From an uncultured Pseudomonadota bacterium (GTDB taxonomy: Bacteria; Pseudomonadota; Gammaproteobacteria; Burkholderiales; Usitatibacteraceae), in NCBI GenBank assembly GCA_937898635.1, contig CALEJW010000069.1:1-64000 (forward strand): a stretch of 64,000 nt of DNA. Reading direction: 5' to 3'. The notes below the pieces were generated by a model. The model did no database searches and was not told the DNA's origin. It saw nothing but the letters and a program-made list of their open reading frames with translations. The position numbers and the translations under genes are program-made. This document shows, in pieces, positions 61,424 through 64,000 of the stretch (position 1 is the stretch's first letter; each line of letters opens with the position of its first letter).

Positions 61424-62796
61424 AGCGCGGCCGCGGGGCGCGGCGGCAGCGGCCCGTCGCGGGGCTCGACGCGCGAGAGGATGTCCTGGTAGTTGCGCAC
61501 GCTGTCCACGAAGTGCATCGCCTCGTGGCCGCGCGCGTAGCCGTGCTTGAGCTGCTGGAAGGTGCCGGGGTCCGCGAGCCCGGGGAGTGCGAGCTTCACG
61601 TCCTGCCAGCTGTCCGGCGAAAGGCCCTTCCTCTGCGCGAGGATGCGCGCGTCCTCGAGGTGGCCGATCCCCAGGTTGTAGGCCGCGAGCGCGAGCCAGG
61701 TCCGGTCGGGCTCCGGGATGCGCGGCGGCAGCGTGGCGGCGAGGAGCGCGAGGTAGCGCGCGCCGCCGAGGATGCTCTCGCGCGGGTCGAGGCGGTCGGC
61801 GACCTTCAGCCGGTCGGCCGTCTCCTCGGTGAGCATCATGAGGCCGCGCACGCCGGTGGGCGAGGTGGCGAGCGGGTCCCAGTGCGACTCCTGGTAGCCG
61901 ATGGCCGCGACGAGCCGCCAGTCGAACCCGGAGACGCGCTCGGCCTCGAGGAAGTGGGGCTTCAGCTTCGGCAGCCTCGTGTTGATGCGCTCGAGGAGCG
62001 TGCCCGCGTCGATCGCCGTGAGCCGCGCCGCGTGCGAGAAATGGCGGTCCTCCAGGCGCTTGAGCGTGCCGTCCCTCGCGATCCTCGCGAAGAAGACCTT
62101 CATGCGGTCGAGGAGCGGCTTCTGGTCCACGGTGCCCACGCGCCAGGCGAAGTCCACGGGCTTCGCGAAGGGAAAGGCCACGTCGATCTGCGGGAAGTGC
62201 CGGCGCGCGACGGTGAAGCGGGCGGAGTCGACGAGCGCCGCGTCGAGATGTCCCTCGGCCAGGCGCTCGAGGAGATCCTCCGGCGCGGCGCCGGGGTCCA
62301 GCCGCTCGATCGGCCCGGTGAGCTTCGGCGGCGAGGTGAGGAGGTGCTCGGCATAGGACTCGCCGATCACGCCGACCCTCTTGCCCGCGAGGTCGGCGAG
62401 CGAGCGCGGCCGGGGATCGGTGGTGCGCCACACGACCTGGTACTGCGCCGTGCGGTAGGACGGGCCCCAGGCGAGGCCGCCCGGCATGTCGAAGTTCCTC
62501 GGCAGGAGCGCCGCCGCGAAGTGCGCGCGGCCCGCGGCGAGCCCGCGCTCGGCGGCCTCCGCGCTTACCACGAAGTCGTACCCGAGAGGCACGCCGAGTT
62601 CCTTCGCGAAGAGCGCGACGAGGTCGTGCTCGAAGCCGCCGGGCAGGCCCTGCGCGTCCTCGTACCACGTCGCGGGGCCGTTGATGGTGAGGACGACGAG
62701 CTTGCCGCCCTCGGAAAGGGGCTTGACGGGCTTCGCGGGGTATTCGCAGCCCGCCGCGAGGAACGCGAGGGCGATGAGGAAGGTCCGCGCCGTCAT
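61387..62796 (-). CDS. mltF: Membrane-bound lytic murein transglycosylase F
   Basis: A 469-residue envelope lipoprotein that cleaves peptidoglycan. A lipoprotein signal ends at FLAAGCEY with Cys near residue 17. An ABC-type solute-binding domain occupies about 30-265 (LVVLTINGPATWYED, VGVIGESYAEHLL), followed by the SLT domain at about 290-440, with catalytic Glu in IGYQESHWDPLATSPTGVRGLMML and AAYNLGIGHLEDAR. This is the MltF layout. ATG at 62796. The tail is Pro/Ala-rich and overlaps the end of the phosphatase gene. Confidence 0.93.
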   Translation of the reverse strand: MTARTFLIALAFLAAGCEYPAKPVKPLSEGGKLVVLTINGPATWYEDAQGLPGGFEHDLVALFAKELGVPLGYDFVVSAEAAERGLAAGRAHFAAALLPRNFDMPGGLAWGPSYRTAQYQVVWRTTDPRPRSLADLAGKRVGVIGESYAEHLLTSPPKLTGPIERLDPGAAPEDLLERLAEGHLDAALVDSARFTVARRHFPQIDVAFPFAKPVDFAWRVGTVDQKPLLDRMKVFFARIARDGTLKRLEDRHFSHAARLTAIDAGTLLERINTRLPKLKPHFLEAERVSGFDWRLVAAIGYQESHWDPLATSPTGVRGLMMLTEETADRLKVADRLDPRESILGGARYLALLAATLPPRIPEPDRTWLALAAYNLGIGHLEDARILAQRKGLSPDSWQDVKLALPGLADPGTFQQLKHGYARGHEAMHFVDSVRNYQDILSRVEPRDGPLPPRPAAALQGSDSAATAGR

Positions 62797-62875
62797 GGCC
62801 GGCAGTGTGACCCGCCGGCGGTCCCGATTCAACCGCCGCGGCCGGGCGAGGGCGCGGCGCGCGGCGGAAATCGGC

Positions 62876-62881
62876 GATAAT
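62876..62881 (+). promoter_or_regulatory. Predicted -10 of ispD
   Basis: GATAAT, five of six matches, 19 bases before the ispD ATG in the gap divergent from mltF. No good -35. Confidence 0.38.
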
Positions 62882-62900
62882 CGCCGCTGGACAACCGACG

Positions 62901-63599
62901 ATGCCGAAGATCTTCGCACTCGTGCCCGCCGCCGGGCAGGGCACGCGACTTGGGGACGCGCTCCCCAAGCAGTACCTGCCGCTCGCCGGGCGCCCGATGA
63001 TGTTCCACGCGCTGGAGGCGCTCGCCGCCGTGCCGCGCATCGACCACGTGATCGCGATCCTCTCGCCGCTCGACCGGCACTGGGGCGCGCACGACTGGAG
63101 CCTGCTTCCCGAGAAGGTGGAGGCCCTCTTCGCGGGCGGCGCCACGCGCGGCAAGAGCGTGGCGAACGCGCTCGACCTCCTCGAGGGCCGGGCGGCCGAG
63201 GACGACTGGGTGCTCGTGCACGACGCGGCGCGGCCCTGCCTCGCGCGCGCGCTGGTCGAGCAGTTCCTGGACGAGGTGGGCGAGGATCCCGTCGGCGGGC
63301 TCCTCGCGATGCCGCTCGCGGACACGCTCAAGCGCGGCGAGGAATCCATGCGCGTGGCCGAGACGATCCCGCGCACGGGGCTGTGGAGGGCGCAGACGCC
63401 GCAGATGTTCCGCTACGGCCTGCTGCGGCGCGGCCTGGCCCGCGAGGCGCGGGCCACCGACGAGGCGCAGGCGGTGGAGTCCCTCGGGCAGATGCCGCGC
63501 ATCGTCCAGGGGCAAAGCGCGAACATCAAGGTCACCTTCGCCGACGAGATGGCGCTCGCGGAGATGATCCTCGCGCGCCAGGCGGCGGGCGCGCCGTGA
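62901..63599 (+). CDS. ispD: 2-C-methyl-D-erythritol 4-phosphate cytidylyltransferase
   Basis: A 232-residue cytidylyltransferase, third step of the MEP isoprenoid pathway. The CTP loop is LVPAAGQGTRLGDALPKQYLPL, the phosphate contacts lie in GGATRGKSVANAL, the metal Asp in VLVHDAARPC, the catalytic Lys in DTLKRG, and RTGLWRAQTPQMF and TDEAQAVESLG follow. The isoprenoids made feed the quinone and undecaprenyl pools used elsewhere in this window. The stop overlaps ispF (GTGA). Confidence 0.96.
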   Translation: MPKIFALVPAAGQGTRLGDALPKQYLPLAGRPMMFHALEALAAVPRIDHVIAILSPLDRHWGAHDWSLLPEKVEALFAGGATRGKSVANALDLLEGRAAEDDWVLVHDAARPCLARALVEQFLDEVGEDPVGGLLAMPLADTLKRGEESMRVAETIPRTGLWRAQTPQMFRYGLLRRGLAREARATDEAQAVESLGQMPRIVQGQSANIKVTFADEMALAEMILARQAAGAP

Positions 63600-64000
63600 G
63601 CGGCTTTCGCGTCGGCCAGGGCTACGACGTCCACGCGCTCGTGGCGGGGCGCCGGCTCGTGGTAGGCGGCGTGGAGATCGCCCACGACAAGGGGCTCCTC
63701 GGCCACAGCGACGCGGACGTGCTGCTGCACGCGATCTGCGACGCGCTCCTCGGGGCGGCGGCGCTGGGCGACATCGGCCGGCACTTCCCCGACAGCGACC
63801 CGCGCTACCGGGACGCGGACAGCCGCGAGCTCCTGCGCCGCGTGGCCTTCCTCGTGCGCGAGCGCGGCCTCGTGCCCGTGAACGTCGACGCGACGATCGT
63901 CGCGCAGGCGCCGCGCATGGCCCCGCACGTGCCGGCGATGGTCGCGAACATCGCCGCCGACCTGGGGCTCGACGCCTCGCGCGTCAACGTGAAGGCGACC
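63596..64000 (+). CDS. ispF: 2-C-methyl-D-erythritol 2,4-cyclodiphosphate synthase (partial, cut by window end)
   Basis: The first 135 residues of IspF, the fifth MEP-pathway enzyme. The start GTG at 63596 overlaps the ispD stop. FRVGQGYDVHALVAG holds the first zinc ligands (D-x-H), GLLGHSDADVLLHAICDALLGAAALGDIG the third ligand His and the active site, and HFPDSDPRYRDADS and NVDATIVAQAPRM follow. The family is about 160 residues, so some 25 residues lie beyond the window. Confidence 0.96.
   Translation, partial: MSGFRVGQGYDVHALVAGRRLVVGGVEIAHDKGLLGHSDADVLLHAICDALLGAAALGDIGRHFPDSDPRYRDADSRELLRRVAFLVRERGLVPVNVDATIVAQAPRMAPHVPAMVANIAADLGLDASRVNVKAT

Overview
The window is chromosomal DNA of very high GC content with tightly packed genes, almost certainly from a betaproteobacterium. 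The evidence is the gene order gyrA-serC-serA-pheA-hisC-tyrA-aroA-cmk-rpsA-ihfB-lapA-lapB-pyrF-ugd-hldE1-hldD-cysM, the neighbouring mtaD-ubiG-gph and nadE-glnB pairs, and a one-piece tmRNA with the tag ANDETYALAA. Genus cannot be read from the sequence. No prophage, insertion sequence, CRISPR array, tRNA or rRNA was seen.

Layout. 1-6 kb: a START-like protein, a VWA (CoxE-like) protein and, on the minus strand, a glycosyltransferase, a CHASE2 class III nucleotide cyclase and a metallo-beta-lactamase fold hydrolase. 6.2-11.4 kb: a fumarate reductase operon of the Wolinella type (frdC-frdA-frdB) followed by a DASS-family dicarboxylate transporter, with an FNR-type palindrome upstream. 11.6-13.7 kb: feoA-feoB iron(II) uptake. 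13.7-18.4 kb, minus strand: an exported rhodanese (with a second FNR-type palindrome), ssrA (tmRNA), gph, ubiG, an mtaD-like deaminase and an OmpA-family protein. 18.7-38.1 kb, plus strand: gyrA, serine and aromatic amino acid synthesis, cmk, rpsA, ihfB, LPS assembly (lapAB), pyrF, UDP-glucuronate and heptose synthesis, a small exported protein, and cysM.

38.1-43.3 kb holds a CurA-like reductase, a PolB-like exonuclease, a FemAB-like acyltransferase, nadE, a P-II protein and a 45-residue membrane peptide gene. 43.3-54.2 kb is one long minus-strand run: trxB, smr, arnT, an ArnE/F-like SMR protein, arnB, arnC, separate formyltransferase and decarboxylase halves of ArnA, purE, purK, a GIN-domain protein and mtfA. 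54.35-64 kb: a Crp/Fnr regulator, ftsK, lolA, rarA, serS, a histidine phosphatase, mltF (minus strand), ispD and the start of ispF.

The genes form a few functional blocks: anaerobic respiration (frd, the transporter, the FNR-type sites), chorismate-derived amino acids plus serine, and envelope building (lapAB, ugd, hldE1, hldD, the arn set, lolA, mltF). Ugd makes UDP-glucuronate, the precursor used by the arn genes 13 kb away. Many junctions are 4-base NTGA start/stop overlaps, so translational coupling is widespread. Most of the window is ordinary core genome. The most notable points are the FNR-type palindromes, the epsilonproteobacterial-style fumarate reductase, the split arn set without arnD, and a Crp/Fnr gene whose promoter predicts an almost leaderless mRNA.
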